64,000 nt of DNA, taken from contig NZ_CP040977.1 of NCBI RefSeq assembly GCF_006364435.1, positions 124,001 to 188,000 of the forward strand, given 5' to 3'. Below the pieces are notes generated by a model. That model did no database searches. It saw only the letters and a list, made by a program, of their open reading frames with translations, and was not told the DNA's origin. Below, one piece after another: positions 24,603-34,047 of the stretch; position 1 is the first letter of the stretch; each line of letters starts with the position of its first letter. The stretch is from Candidatus Methylopumilus universalis (GTDB lineage Bacteria > Pseudomonadota > Gammaproteobacteria > Burkholderiales > Methylophilaceae). Both the position numbers and the translations under genes were made by a program.

Positions 24603-25019
24603 ATGACTTATATAGATTTTTATTTTAATGTAGAAAATAAATTTAATAAAATTCACGAAATCTTAGAAAAAGAAATTTTTCGAAAAAGAAAAATACATAT
24701 ATCAGTAAGCGATTTAAATGGCGCAGAGTTATTAAGCGATTTTCTTTATACAGCCTCAGTTACCTCATTCCTGCCACATATGATAGGCAATCATGAAGAA
24801 AGGACGCCTGTTCATATCGATTGGGAACATAAACCTTTAAGTGATGACTTTATGGTTAATTTAAAGCCAGATATTCCATCTTCTTTTTCAAGGTACTTGA
24901 GGCTTATTGAGATTGTGTCTAACGATGAAGAAGATAAGAAAAAAGCAAGAGATCGCTTAAAGTTTTATCGTGATCGTGGTTATGAGATTAAGCTCATTGA
25001 TGCGACAAAAGAAATTTAA
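24603..25019 (+). CDS. holC: DNA polymerase III chi subunit HolC
   Basis: 138 residues. IDFYFNVENKFNKI opens the chi fold; HIDWEHKPLSDDFMVNLKPDIPSSFSRYLRLIEIV and RARDRLKFYRDRGYEIK-like segments follow the family pattern. Chi links the clamp loader to SSB at the replication fork. It lies seven bases after pepA, the classic pepA-holC order. Confidence 0.88.
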   Translation: MTYIDFYFNVENKFNKIHEILEKEIFRKRKIHISVSDLNGAELLSDFLYTASVTSFLPHMIGNHEERTPVHIDWEHKPLSDDFMVNLKPDIPSSFSRYLRLIEIVSNDEEDKKKARDRLKFYRDRGYEIKLIDATKEI

Positions 25020-25400
25020 TTAGCGGGTAAGTTCCGCGTATTGAATAGCATCTAAAAAAAGCTCTTTGTTGTTTATGTTATCTTGAGATGATATTTTACA
25101 AATCCAAGTTTCATGAGGCTTGTCGTTAATTATTTCTGGAGATTTTTGAATATTAGGATTAATTTCCATCATCACACCATTGAGTGGGCCTATTAAATCA
25201 GAAGCAGTTTTGACTGATTCAATCACGCCAAAGGCAATGTCTCTTAAGATTTGACTTTGTAATTCTGGGAGTTCTACAAAAACGATATCACCTAAAAGAT
25301 TTTGTGCGTAATCGGTAATGCCAATTTCATAAGTAGCGTCCCCAATAGATTTAATCCATAGGTGCTCACGCGTATAAATAAGTGTATTGGGAATATTCAT
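25020..25400 (-). CDS. gcvH: Glycine cleavage system H protein (lipoyl carrier)
   Basis: 126 residues with REHLWIKSIGDATYEIGITDYAQNLLGDIVFVELPE and the lipoylation site ESVKTASD (Lys 64). H protein carries the aminomethyl group between GcvP, GcvT and dihydrolipoamide dehydrogenase, and in many bacteria also relays octanoyl/lipoyl groups. No gcvT or gcvP is adjacent. It abuts holC convergently with no gap. Confidence 0.92.
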   Translation of the reverse strand: MNIPNTLIYTREHLWIKSIGDATYEIGITDYAQNLLGDIVFVELPELQSQILRDIAFGVIESVKTASDLIGPLNGVMMEINPNIQKSPEIINDKPHETWICKISSQDNINNKELFLDAIQYAELTR

Positions 25401-25463
25401 AATAAATTAGATAACAGCAATTTTATCTTTAAATACATTAAGTTAATGACAAATATGTTTTTT

Positions 25464-25493
25464 TTGTTTATTATCGCGTAAATTTAGTATGAA
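25464..25493 (+). promoter_or_regulatory. Possible promoter of pbpG
   Basis: TTGTTT (25464-25469) and TATGAA (25488-25493) spaced 18 bases, 14 bases upstream of the GTG start and next to an AGGAGA ribosome-binding site at 25496-25501. The leader would be very short. The match is moderate. Confidence 0.3.
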
Positions 25494-25507
25494 TAGGAGA
25501 TTACCTA

Positions 25508-26446
25508 GTGAGAGAACGTATCAGACTTTTTTTCATCCTAAGCATCACTTTCTTTCTTGCATTATCTGCAATTTCAGTCGAAGCAAAACAATCTAAATCT
25601 AATAAACCATCAAAAGCAGAATTAGCTGGCATATCTCGAGCAGATACTAAGACTAATAAAGATGGTCTTTTAAGGGTGGCCTCGTCAAACGCTCTGATTG
25701 TAAATCAAAATACAGGCGAAGTATTGTTTGCTAAAGATACCAACACTTTAACTTCTATCGCATCTGTTACTAAGCTTATGACCGCTATGGTAACTTTAGA
25801 TGCAAATCTTCCTATGGATGAAGAGATTGCCATCACCAATGAAGACGTAGATACGTTAAAAAATTCAAGTTCAAAATTGCCAGTGGGAACAGTGTTGCCC
25901 CGATCTGAATTACTTAAAATTGCTTTAATTGCTTCTGATAATCGTGCAGCATCTGCCCTTGGAAGAAATTATCCAACAGGAAAAGCTGGTTTCGTAAATG
26001 CCATGAATATTAAAGCATTACAACTTGATATGACGCGCAGTGAATTTGCAGATCCTACAGGGCTTAATAATCATAATATGTCTACAGCTGAAGACCTTGT
26101 AAAGATGGTGAAAGCTGCATACCAATACCCTGAAATTCGAGAAATTACAACGACAGCTTCATACGAAGCTTACGTTAAAGGGCATCATGCACCAGTAAAT
26201 TTTAATAATACAAATGGACTGATTAGAAAGAGTGATTGGATTATTGGTTTATCAAAAACTGGTTTTATCCAAGAGGCTGGAAAATGTCTTGTCATGCAAG
26301 CTATGATAAGTGGGCAGCCTATGATTATAGTATTACTTAAATCCTATGGAAGTGCGACCCGAAGTGCAGATGCAAATAGAATTCGTAAGTGGATTGAAAA
26401 AACCTCCTCAATTTCTTATTTAAATCAATCCAAACTAGACAGCTAA
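25508..26446 (+). CDS. pbpG: D-alanyl-D-alanine endopeptidase (PBP7/8-like, S11 family)
   Basis: 312 residues from GTG 25508 with AGGAGA upstream. A signal peptide (about 1-26, cut after VEA) leads to the penicillin-binding fold: SVTK at 86-89 (catalytic Ser and Lys), SDN at 143-145 and KTG at 250-252. S11 enzymes of the PbpG group cut D-Ala-meso-DAP cross-links in peptidoglycan. The length (about 310) fits the endopeptidase PBP7 rather than DacA carboxypeptidases, which have an extra C-terminal domain and anchor. Ends overlapping topA by four bases. Confidence 0.9.
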   Translation: MRERIRLFFILSITFFLALSAISVEAKQSKSNKPSKAELAGISRADTKTNKDGLLRVASSNALIVNQNTGEVLFAKDTNTLTSIASVTKLMTAMVTLDANLPMDEEIAITNEDVDTLKNSSSKLPVGTVLPRSELLKIALIASDNRAASALGRNYPTGKAGFVNAMNIKALQLDMTRSEFADPTGLNNHNMSTAEDLVKMVKAAYQYPEIREITTTASYEAYVKGHHAPVNFNNTNGLIRKSDWIIGLSKTGFIQEAGKCLVMQAMISGQPMIIVLLKSYGSATRSADANRIRKWIEKTSSISYLNQSKLDS

Positions 26447-29004
26447 ACTTTTTTAGCTTTTACGACCCTCTTTTTTGCTGCAGGTTTTTTAGTGGCTATT
26501 TTTTTCTCAGATGATTTCTTGACCGTTGTTTTTTTAGCTGCAGTTTTCTTTTTACCCTTGCTCGAAGCCTCTTTATTGGTAATAAGTATTAAAGCCTCTT
26601 CCAAAGTAATTTTTTCAATATCCTGATCTTTTGGTAAGGTAACTTTGGTAGAGCCTTTTTGAAGATATGTGCCATAGCGACCATTAAAGATTTCAACCGA
26701 AAGGTTTTCTTCTGGGTCGTTACCCAAAATTCTTAAAGGTGCATTTTTAGCAATAGCTTCTGCAATTAATTCAAGGGCTCGATCCAGAGTGATATCAAAA
26801 ATAGATTCGGATCTAGGAATGGATTTAAATTTGCCATCATAATTTACATAAGGTCCAAAACGTCCAATATTTACAATCACTTTTTTGCCTGTTTCAGGGT
26901 GGAGGCCCAACTCTTTAGGAAGCGATAAAAGATTTAATGCTATACCTTCATTTAAGTCACCTAATGAAATTTCCTTAGGGACGCTCACGCGCTTAGGTTT
27001 CTTTTTACTATCTTCCTCTTGAACGCCCACTTGAAGATAGGGTCCGTAGGGTCCAATTAACAGAAGAACATCTTTTCCAGTTTCAGGATCTTTGCAAACA
27101 AGCACAGGCTCATTCGGAGCGCTTGAATCACCACTTACATTTCTTGTGTAATCGCAATCAGGGTAGCCTGAGCATCCAATAAATTTCCCTCTTCTCCCAA
27201 GTCTCGAGAATAAAGGTTTACTGCATTTAGGACAGTCTTCATGGATAGCTTCTTGTGTAATTTCAGCACGATCGATATTTGATTTTTCAATAATTGTTTT
27301 GTTGAAGTCATCCCAAAAGCTTTTAAGAAGGGGAATCCATTCTTTATTATTTTCTGCGATATCATCTAAAGAGCTTTCAAGGCCTGCTGTGAAATCATAA
27401 TCAACATAGCGGGTAAAATGCTCAGTTAAGAATTTATTAACCACACGACCTACATCAGTAGGCATAAATCTTTTTTTGTCGAGAATTACATATTCACGAT
27501 CTTGAAGCGTAGAAATAATACTCGCATAAGTAGAAGGTCTTCCAATACCATATTCTTCTAAAGATTTTACTAGGCTAGCTTCAGAATACCTGGGAGGTGG
27601 CTCAGTGAAATGTTGATCCCCATAAATTTTATCAACAGTTAGGATTTCACCAGTTTCAAGTGGAGGCAATTTAAGAGAGTCTTCATCTTCATTAGATGCA
27701 TCATCTAAGCTTTCAGTGTAGATAGCAATAAATCCTGGAAAAATTAGCGTTTGTCCAGTTGCCCTAAATAAATTTGCTTCTGAGCCAATTGCAAGATCAA
27801 CACTCACAGCATCAAACTTTGCCGGTGTCATTTGGCTTGCTAGAGATCGCTTCCATATCATTTCATATAACTTAAATTGTTCAGGAGACAGTTTGCCAAT
27901 AAGACTCTGGGGTGTCCGGCTTATATCAGTTGGTCTAATTGCTTCATGCGCTTCTTGCGCATTTTTAGATTTCGTTTTATAAAAAATAGGCGCTTTAGGT
28001 AAATAATCTGCTTCAAAATTTGACTGAATGTATCCTCTAATTTGATTCATCGCTTCATTTGAGAGTGAGAGTGAATCAGTTCTCATATAAGTAATTAAGC
28101 CTACGGCACCATTGCCAGTATCCAGACCTTCATAAAGCTGCTGGGCAATTCTCATTGCTCGACTCGTTGTAAAACCAAGTTTTCGAACTGACTCTTGTTG
28201 AAGTGTTGATGTCGAAAAAGGGGGCGCAGGATTCCGCGTTCTTTGTTTTTTTTCAACACGTGTGACTTTTGTTTTCCCAGCGCTTTCTAAAAGCAACTTA
28301 CCAACAACATTTTCGTGATCTTCTTTTGAAGCAATAGTAAATTGCTCTACTTTTTTATTGTCGAGCTGAATGAGCTTTGCCTGGAATTTATTTTTAGACT
28401 TAATGGAATCTAAATGAATCGTCCAATATTCTTGGCTGATAAATTTTTCGATTTCAATTTCTCTTTCAATAATAAGTCTTAGTGCTGGACTCTGAACTCT
28501 TCCTGCTGATAGTCCTCTTCTAATTTTCTTCCAAAGTAGAGGTGATAAATTGAAACCTACAAGATAGTCGAGCGCTCTTCTGGCTTGCTGAGCATTGACA
28601 AGGGGCATTGATATATCTCGAGGATGTTCAATGGCATACTCGATAGCTGATTTTGTAATCTCCTGAAAAATGACCCGTTTAATTAACTTATCTTTAGTTA
28701 ATTTTTTCTCGTTGAGTATTTCTAGGATGTGCCATGAAATAGCCTCTCCTTCTCTATCAGGATCCGTAGCTAAATAGACTTCATCAGATTTTTTTACGGC
28801 CCTTGCAATTTCATCCACATGTCTAGAGTTTCTTTCAATAATTGCATAATTCATTTTGAAATTATTATCTGTTTCAACGGCGCCTGTTTTTGGAACAAGG
28901 TCGCGTACATGGCCATATGATGCTAAAACTTCGAATTTATTACCAAGATACTTTTGAAGAGTTTTGGCTTTAGATGGTGATTCAACAATTAAAAGTTTAG
29001 ACAT
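26443..29004 (-). CDS. topA: DNA topoisomerase I
   Basis: 853 residues. The Toprim domain starts LLIVESPSKAKTLQKYLG with the DPDREGEAISWH acidic motif, and the catalytic tyrosine is in GLITYMRTDSLSLS. A single four-cysteine zinc ribbon follows (CPKCSKPLFSRLGRRGKFIGCSGYPDC region, about 588-615), then two topo-C-terminal repeats (the second with GRYGTYLQKG) and a basic tail of about 40 residues built of Lys/Ala repeats (KKPAAKK). It relaxes negative supercoils. The H1-like tail is common in betaproteobacterial TopA and likely adds DNA affinity. Confidence 0.96.
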   Translation of the reverse strand: MSKLLIVESPSKAKTLQKYLGNKFEVLASYGHVRDLVPKTGAVETDNNFKMNYAIIERNSRHVDEIARAVKKSDEVYLATDPDREGEAISWHILEILNEKKLTKDKLIKRVIFQEITKSAIEYAIEHPRDISMPLVNAQQARRALDYLVGFNLSPLLWKKIRRGLSAGRVQSPALRLIIEREIEIEKFISQEYWTIHLDSIKSKNKFQAKLIQLDNKKVEQFTIASKEDHENVVGKLLLESAGKTKVTRVEKKQRTRNPAPPFSTSTLQQESVRKLGFTTSRAMRIAQQLYEGLDTGNGAVGLITYMRTDSLSLSNEAMNQIRGYIQSNFEADYLPKAPIFYKTKSKNAQEAHEAIRPTDISRTPQSLIGKLSPEQFKLYEMIWKRSLASQMTPAKFDAVSVDLAIGSEANLFRATGQTLIFPGFIAIYTESLDDASNEDEDSLKLPPLETGEILTVDKIYGDQHFTEPPPRYSEASLVKSLEEYGIGRPSTYASIISTLQDREYVILDKKRFMPTDVGRVVNKFLTEHFTRYVDYDFTAGLESSLDDIAENNKEWIPLLKSFWDDFNKTIIEKSNIDRAEITQEAIHEDCPKCSKPLFSRLGRRGKFIGCSGYPDCDYTRNVSGDSSAPNEPVLVCKDPETGKDVLLLIGPYGPYLQVGVQEEDSKKKPKRVSVPKEISLGDLNEGIALNLLSLPKELGLHPETGKKVIVNIGRFGPYVNYDGKFKSIPRSESIFDITLDRALELIAEAIAKNAPLRILGNDPEENLSVEIFNGRYGTYLQKGSTKVTLPKDQDIEKITLEEALILITNKEASSKGKKKTAAKKTTVKKSSEKKIATKKPAAKKRVVKAKKV

Positions 29005-29046
29005 TGAGGTTTCTGGATTAAAAATTTGGATGAATAATAAATTTAA

Positions 29047-29085
29047 ATCTTGATATATACAAGATGTCTATACTAACTTAGTTAG
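29047..29085. promoter_or_regulatory. Two inverted repeats upstream of topA
   Basis: ATCTTG-N7-CAAGAT (29047-29065) and CTAAC-N3-GTTAG (29073-29085) lie back to back in the 114-base gap between ttcA and topA. They could be operators for topA control or a terminator-like fold after ttcA; neither has a T-tract. The function is not readable. Confidence 0.3.
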
Positions 29086-29118
29086 ATAAATTACGTTAAT
29101 TAAATTTAAATAGTGAAT

Positions 29119-30021
29119 TTAAGAAGCAATATTTTCTGCAAATGAAGCAATATTATTTAAGCCAGTATTAAGATTTCTGATTAAATCTTCTGTAAAAAGA
29201 AGATCATCATTTTCTTCTTTGTTGGATTGATTAAGATTTTCGAAGTCATATAGCCTTCGGTCTCCTAAGTGAGAGAGTTCAATATTAGATATGGCTCTGT
29301 ATATATTATTAATTCGCCCAGGTTGCTCTTTCTCCCACTCCATCAGCATTCCTTTTATTTTTTTTCTCTGAAGATTTTCTTGTGAGCCGCATAAATTACA
29401 AGGAATAATAGGAAAATTCATACGAGAGGCATAGCTTGAAATCTCTTTTTCCGAGCAGTATGCCAAAGGCCGAATAATAATATTTTTACTATCATTAGAG
29501 ATTAGCTTAGGTGGCATAGCTTTTAATTTAGAACCAAAAAACATATTAAGGAAAAGTGTCTCAACAATATCATCACGATGATGGCCCAAAGCAATTTTAT
29601 TGATGTTAAGTTCTTTCGCTGTTCTGTAAATAATTCCGCGTCTTAAGCGAGAGCACAAAGAGCAGGTGGTTTTACCACTTGGTATTTTTCCTTTTACGAT
29701 TGAATAAGTATCTTCAGTAACAATGAGATGCTCAACACCTAAATTTTTTAAAAAATTAGGCAATACGTCGGCTGGAAATCCCGGCTGTTTTTGATCTAAA
29801 TTCATCGCAATAATATCAAAATGAATAGGCGCTCTTTCTTTAAGAGCTAGTAAAAACATCAGCAATGAATATGAATCTTTTCCGCCGCTCATACATACTA
29901 GGACTCGGTCATTATTTTCAATCATATTAAAATCAGTGATTGCTTTACCAGTTAAGCCTATAAGTTTATTCCGCAATTTGAGAAAGTTATTGGTTGCATC
30001 AATTGGAATTTGAGGAATCAT
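29119..30021 (-). CDS. ttcA: tRNA 2-thiocytidine biosynthesis protein TtcA
   Basis: 300 residues. The PP-loop ATP pyrophosphatase motif SGGKDS is at 45-50. Cysteine pairs [12 protein letters not shown] and IPCNLCGSQ hold the Fe-S cluster typical of TtcA, and [26 protein letters not shown] is the family signature. It thiolates C32 of certain tRNAs. Overlaps the upstream SDR gene by four bases, so co-expressed. Confidence 0.94.
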   Translation of the reverse strand: MIPQIPIDATNNFLKLRNKLIGLTGKAITDFNMIENNDRVLVCMSGGKDSYSLLMFLLALKERAPIHFDIIAMNLDQKQPGFPADVLPNFLKNLGVEHLIVTEDTYSIVKGKIPSGKTTCSLCSRLRRGIIYRTAKELNINKIALGHHRDDIVETLFLNMFFGSKLKAMPPKLISNDSKNIIIRPLAYCSEKEISSYASRMNFPIIPCNLCGSQENLQRKKIKGMLMEWEKEQPGRINNIYRAISNIELSHLGDRRLYDFENLNQSNKEENDDLLFTEDLIRNLNTGLNNIASFAENIAS

Positions 30022-30764
30022 AATGAAAGAGATCTTCCTCCATCGACAGCTAAAATATGACCTGTAATAAATGGAGCATCTAGCACTAAAAATTTGACTG
30101 CCATAGCAACATCTTCTGGCGTACCCATTTTTTTTAATAACGTTTGGGAAATAACTCTTTGTTTATAGATATCGTTAAATTCTTCATTATTTTCAGGCCA
30201 CAAAACCGGACCAGGAGCAACAGCATTAACTCTTACATCTGGACTTAGTTCTTGGGCCAAAGATTTTGTTAAAGTTGTAAGGCCTGATTTGGCAATACTA
30301 TAAATAATATAATTTTTCTTCGGTTTGTCTATATGTGTGTCAGTGATATTTATAATGCAGCCCTTATTTTTAATAAGCTGATTTGCTGCGAGTTGAGATA
30401 AAAATAAAGGTGCCTTCAAATTACTGCCAATTAGATCATTCCAATTTTTTTCATTCATTTTTCCAATTTCGGTAGGGTAATAACTTGAGGCATTATTTAT
30501 GAGGATATCTAATCTGCCATAGGTATTGATTGTTTGCTCGACTAGACTTGGCAATAGTTTCATATTCACAAGATCGGCTTGAATAATACTTGCCGAATCT
30601 TTGCGGATTTTATTAAGATCTTCTTGAAGCTTTCTTGCTTCATCAGCTGAATGGCGATAGTGAATCATTAAATCGATACCCGATTCATGAAGAAGTTTGC
30701 AAATTGCTTGCCCAATTCTTTTCGCGCCGCCCGTAACCAGAGCAATTTTTCTATTAGATTTCAT
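30018..30764 (-). CDS. SDR oxidoreductase, pteridine-reductase-like (FolM/PTR1 type)
   Basis: 248 residues from the ATG at 30764. An upstream in-frame ATG at 30788 would add eight residues and overlap the divergent gene; the inner start begins right before the conserved [15 protein letters not shown] nucleotide-binding motif. Catalytic Tyr/Lys are in [11 protein letters not shown], with NNASSYYPT and a [13 protein letters not shown] loop typical of bacterial pteridine reductases. These reduce dihydropterins or dihydrofolate with NADPH. The substrate is inferred from motif resemblance. Confidence 0.8.
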   Translation of the reverse strand: MKSNRKIALVTGGAKRIGQAICKLLHESGIDLMIHYRHSADEARKLQEDLNKIRKDSASIIQADLVNMKLLPSLVEQTINTYGRLDILINNASSYYPTEIGKMNEKNWNDLIGSNLKAPLFLSQLAANQLIKNKGCIINITDTHIDKPKKNYIIYSIAKSGLTTLTKSLAQELSPDVRVNAVAPGPVLWPENNEEFNDIYKQRVISQTLLKKMGTPEDVAMAVKFLVLDAPFITGHILAVDGGRSLSL

Positions 30765-30808
30765 AGGTTTATGTATAAATGATTTCACTCTATTATAATC
30801 TAATACCT

Positions 30809-31957
30809 ATGCCAACCATGCCTATAGCCTCGGAAATTGAGATTCAATTAAGCGAGCAATTAAAAACAAAAATCATTCAAGACATTCATTCTAATCAAGG
30901 ATGGATAAGTTTTGATCGCTTTATGGAATTTGCACTTTATGACCCTGAATTCGGTTACTACACTGGAAATTTAAGAAAGTTTGGTGAAAAAGGCGACTTC
31001 GTTACGGCATCTGAAATATCAAGTTTTTTTGCCAAAACAATGTGTATTCAGTTTGAAGAAATTTTTCTATCGCTAGATAAAAATATAATAGAAATTGGGG
31101 CCGGATCAGGCAAGTTTGCTCTTGAGGTAATCCAGTCTTTGGATAGTAAAAAAATTGATCATTATTTTATTTTAGAAATAAGTCATTCATTGAGAAAGCA
31201 CCAATATGAACTTTTAATAAAAAATTTGCCTCCGCATTTGTTCAGCAAGGTACAGTGGATTGATCAGATTCCGCAAGAATATAACGGGATTATTTTCTGT
31301 AATGAACTTTTAGATGCACTGCCTGTAGATTTGATAAAAAAATCGTCAGGGATTCCTTATCAAAAAGGTGTTGGTCTAGAAAAGGATCTATTTATCTGGA
31401 AAGATAAGGCAATAAAAGATCTATCAATATATGACCACATCAATCTAGAAAGTCTTCCAGACAATTACCTTGCAGAAGATGCAATTCATATTAAAAGTTG
31501 GATTAATAAAATCAGCGAATCTATTAGCAAAGGTGTTGTAATAATTATTGACTATGGATTCAATCACAGTGAGTATTTTCACGAGCAAAGATCTCAGGGA
31601 ACACTAATGTGCCATTTCAAGCATCATGCTCACGACAATCCTCTTATTCAGGTTGGAATCCAAGATATTACAAGTCATGTTAATTTTAGCTATTTGGCAA
31701 GAGAGGCTTCTAGCAAAGGACTCCATATTAATGGCTTTATTTCTCAGGCAAATTTTCTTATTAATTGCGGCATATTAGAGTTGCTTGAGAAAGTAAATAT
31801 AGAAGATAGTGTCTTATATATGAAATCAGTATCGGAAATTCAAAAATTATTATCCCCTTCAGAAATGGGGGATTTATTTAAAGTGATGACAATAGAAAAG
31901 AATATAGATATAAATCTTCTAGGGCTTAAAAATAACAATAAAGTCACAACGTTATGA
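30809..31957 (+). CDS. SAM-dependent methyltransferase, MidA/NDUFAF7-like (DUF185)
   Basis: 382 residues from ATG 30809; an ATG at 30779 would extend it by ten residues, but a TATAAT at 30794-30799 sits between them and would then be inside the gene. Motifs: WISFDRFMEFALYDPEFGYYTG, KFGEKGDFVTASEISSFF, IIEIGAGSGKFALEV (SAM motif I), FCNELLDALPVDL and IIIDYGFNHSEYFHEQRSQG. The mitochondrial homologue methylates an arginine of a complex I subunit; the bacterial target is less clear. Overlaps trmB by four bases. Confidence 0.83.
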   Translation: MPTMPIASEIEIQLSEQLKTKIIQDIHSNQGWISFDRFMEFALYDPEFGYYTGNLRKFGEKGDFVTASEISSFFAKTMCIQFEEIFLSLDKNIIEIGAGSGKFALEVIQSLDSKKIDHYFILEISHSLRKHQYELLIKNLPPHLFSKVQWIDQIPQEYNGIIFCNELLDALPVDLIKKSSGIPYQKGVGLEKDLFIWKDKAIKDLSIYDHINLESLPDNYLAEDAIHIKSWINKISESISKGVVIIIDYGFNHSEYFHEQRSQGTLMCHFKHHAHDNPLIQVGIQDITSHVNFSYLAREASSKGLHINGFISQANFLINCGILELLEKVNIEDSVLYMKSVSEIQKLLSPSEMGDLFKVMTIEKNIDINLLGLKNNNKVTTL

Positions 31958-32649
31958 TTAATCAAGATAAAGAGGATATTAAGAGGCGGCCTATTAGGAG
32001 TTATATTCTAAGGCAAGGAAGAATTACCAAAGCTCAGACAAATGCTATTCATGAAAGCTTTCAAAAACATGCTGTGATTTTTGAAAATAAATTAATCGAT
32101 TTCAATGGGGTTTTTGAAAATAAAAGTAGAGATCTTATATTGGAAATTGGATTCGGTATGGGAACTTCAACTGCTGAGATTGCAAGATCTAACTTGAATA
32201 AGAATTATGTTGCGATTGAAGTCCACTCACCCGGCGTAGGCAATTTGCTTAAGTTAATTCAAGAAAATAATATTTCTAATTTGAAAATTATTCAACATGA
32301 TGCTGTGGAAGTTCTAAACTCAATGATTAAGGATGATTCTTTGGATGGTATTCATATTTTCTTTCCTGATCCATGGCCTAAAAAAAGACACCATAAAAGA
32401 AGGCTTATACAATCTAACTTACTAAAACTTATTGCGCAAAAAATTAAGAAGTCCGGATATCTTCATATCGCTACAGACTGGGAAGATTATGCTTTTTGGA
32501 TTATTGATTTGTTAGATAAAGAAGACTTATTGCAAAAGATATCTGATGATTTTTTCAAAAAACCTGATTATCGTCCTTTAACGAAATATGAAAATCGAGG
32601 AATTAATCTAGGCTATAAAGTTTGGGACATGGTTTACAGGCGTATTTAG
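31954..32649 (+). CDS. trmB: tRNA (guanine-N7-)-methyltransferase TrmB
   Basis: 231 residues. LILEIGFGMGTSTAEIAR is the SAM motif, and IHIFFPDPWPKKRHHKRRLIQ is the diagnostic TrmB segment with the catalytic Asp and tRNA-binding basics. It methylates G46 in the variable loop of tRNAs. Its last 42 bases overlap the convergent engB coding region. Confidence 0.95.
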   Translation: MINQDKEDIKRRPIRSYILRQGRITKAQTNAIHESFQKHAVIFENKLIDFNGVFENKSRDLILEIGFGMGTSTAEIARSNLNKNYVAIEVHSPGVGNLLKLIQENNISNLKIIQHDAVEVLNSMIKDDSLDGIHIFFPDPWPKKRHHKRRLIQSNLLKLIAQKIKKSGYLHIATDWEDYAFWIIDLLDKEDLLQKISDDFFKKPDYRPLTKYENRGINLGYKVWDMVYRRI

Positions 32650-33246
32650 CCATTTCCCAATGATGGTTTCAGCGTCATCAACACCTTGTTTTTTTAAGCT
32701 GGAAAAAAGTTGAACAGTACATTCAATACCAAGAGATGCCCCCCACTTTTCATCAATTTCTTTTTGAACACTACGAAGTATTTTATATGAGGCTTCACGA
32801 GACAGTTTGTCTGCTTTAGTTAATAAAATATGAATAGGTTTTTTATTTAATGAAAACCACTCTAACATTTGTTGGTCAAGAGGCGTGAGTGGATGTCTTA
32901 TGTCCATCACTAAAACAAGACCAAAAAGACAAACACGTTCCGACAAGTAAGTTGCTAGAGTTTTTTGCCAATGATCTTTGATAGCGTGAGGTACCTTGGC
33001 ATAACCATAACCGGGCAAGTCTACTAGGAAACGATTTTCTCCCAGAGAAAAGAAATTGATAAGTTGTGTTCGCCCCGGCTGCTTACTTACGAAAGCAAGG
33101 CGATTATGATTAGCAAGCGTATTGATAGCACTAGATTTTCCAGCATTTGATCTACCAGCAAAAGCAATCTCAATGCCAGTAGGGGGAGGCAAATCACTTA
33201 AATGGTGAGCAGATATAAAATATGATGCGTTTTGAAAAATAGCCAT
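32608..33246 (-). CDS. engB: Ribosome biogenesis GTPase EngB (YihA/YsxC)
   Basis: 212 residues. GTPase motifs: G1 FAGRSNAGKSSAINTL, G2 region PGRTQLINFF, G3 DLPGYG, G4 LLTKADKLS. EngB acts late in 50S subunit assembly and is usually essential. The 3' end overlaps trmB by 42 bases, encoding the last 13 residues of each protein on opposite strands. Confidence 0.95.
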   Translation of the reverse strand: MAIFQNASYFISAHHLSDLPPPTGIEIAFAGRSNAGKSSAINTLANHNRLAFVSKQPGRTQLINFFSLGENRFLVDLPGYGYAKVPHAIKDHWQKTLATYLSERVCLFGLVLVMDIRHPLTPLDQQMLEWFSLNKKPIHILLTKADKLSREASYKILRSVQKEIDEKWGASLGIECTVQLFSSLKKQGVDDAETIIGKWLNTPVNHVPNFIA

Positions 33247-33350
33247 GCGCTTTACCTAACCTGTTCAATCCAATCAAAATGCTATCACGAGAATGGGATT
33301 TTAGATAAAATGAAGGTCTTGAATATACTTTAAATACGGAGCTTTACGCA

Positions 33351-33965
33351 ATGAGCAGTCGAAATGCTTTATTTATTCTCATCTTGTCTTTTTTAATTTC
33401 AAGTACTGCGATTTCAGAAACTATTGCTCAGAAAACTCCGCCGAAAGTAGTTGCAAATGTATGTGCGGCATGTCATGGAATCAATGGTAATAGCGCAATT
33501 TCAGCTAACCCGAAATTATCTGGACAGCACCCAGAATACCTTTATAAACAGTTAGCTAATTTTAAATCAGGCGCGCGCGCAAATGCTGTCATGTCTGGTA
33601 TGGCAGGAATGCTATCAGATGCAGATATGCATTCTGTGGCAGAATATTTTTCAAATCAGACGTTAAGTTTGGGGCAAGCCAAAACAAATGGCTCAGGATC
33701 TTTAGGAGAAAAAATCTACCGAGCTGGTATCCAAGCTAATGCTGTCCCAGCATGTGCTTCATGTCATGGTCCCTCAGGTGACGGTTTGCCTATTAAATAT
33801 CCTCGCTTAAGCGGCCAACACTCAGAATATGTTTTAAATCAATTAAGACAGTTTAGATTAGGTGCTCGGGCAAACGATGAAGCAAAAATGATGCGAACTA
33901 TTGCGGCTAAACTGACGGATCAAGAAATGGAAGCAGTAGCTGATTATATCCAAGGCTTAAGATAA
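33351..33965 (+). CDS. Diheme cytochrome c4
   Basis: 204 residues with a signal peptide (about 1-25) and two c-type heme sites, CAACH at 38-42 and CASCH at 135-139, in two similar halves (each with SGQHPEY/SGQHSEY and MSGMAG or MRTIA axial Met regions). Cytochrome c4 is a periplasmic electron carrier feeding terminal oxidases. It is immediately upstream of the type II cytochrome c maturation genes resB and ccsA that would assemble it. Confidence 0.92.
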   Translation: MSSRNALFILILSFLISSTAISETIAQKTPPKVVANVCAACHGINGNSAISANPKLSGQHPEYLYKQLANFKSGARANAVMSGMAGMLSDADMHSVAEYFSNQTLSLGQAKTNGSGSLGEKIYRAGIQANAVPACASCHGPSGDGLPIKYPRLSGQHSEYVLNQLRQFRLGARANDEAKMMRTIAAKLTDQEMEAVADYIQGLR

Positions 33966-33988
33966 ACCCTTCTCGTTCTTATTTAATC

Positions 33989-34010
33989 ACTGCAACTTCT
34001 TTGCAGTTTT
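33989..34010 (+). terminator. Terminator after cytochrome c4 gene
   Basis: ACTGCAA (33989-33995), five-base loop, TTGCAGT (34001-34007) and TTT. A perfect 7-bp stem, 24 bases after the stop codon. The T-tract is short, so it may only attenuate entry into resB. Confidence 0.6.
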
Positions 34011-34047
34011 CGTAGTCGAAACTTTTCATTTTTAAAAATGAGTCATT

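Noticed and set aside
26450-26580. Lys/Ala repeat at the end of topA as a possible sequencing artefact or separate gene
   Set aside because: The frame is continuous and basic AAKK-type tails are usual in betaproteobacterial TopA.
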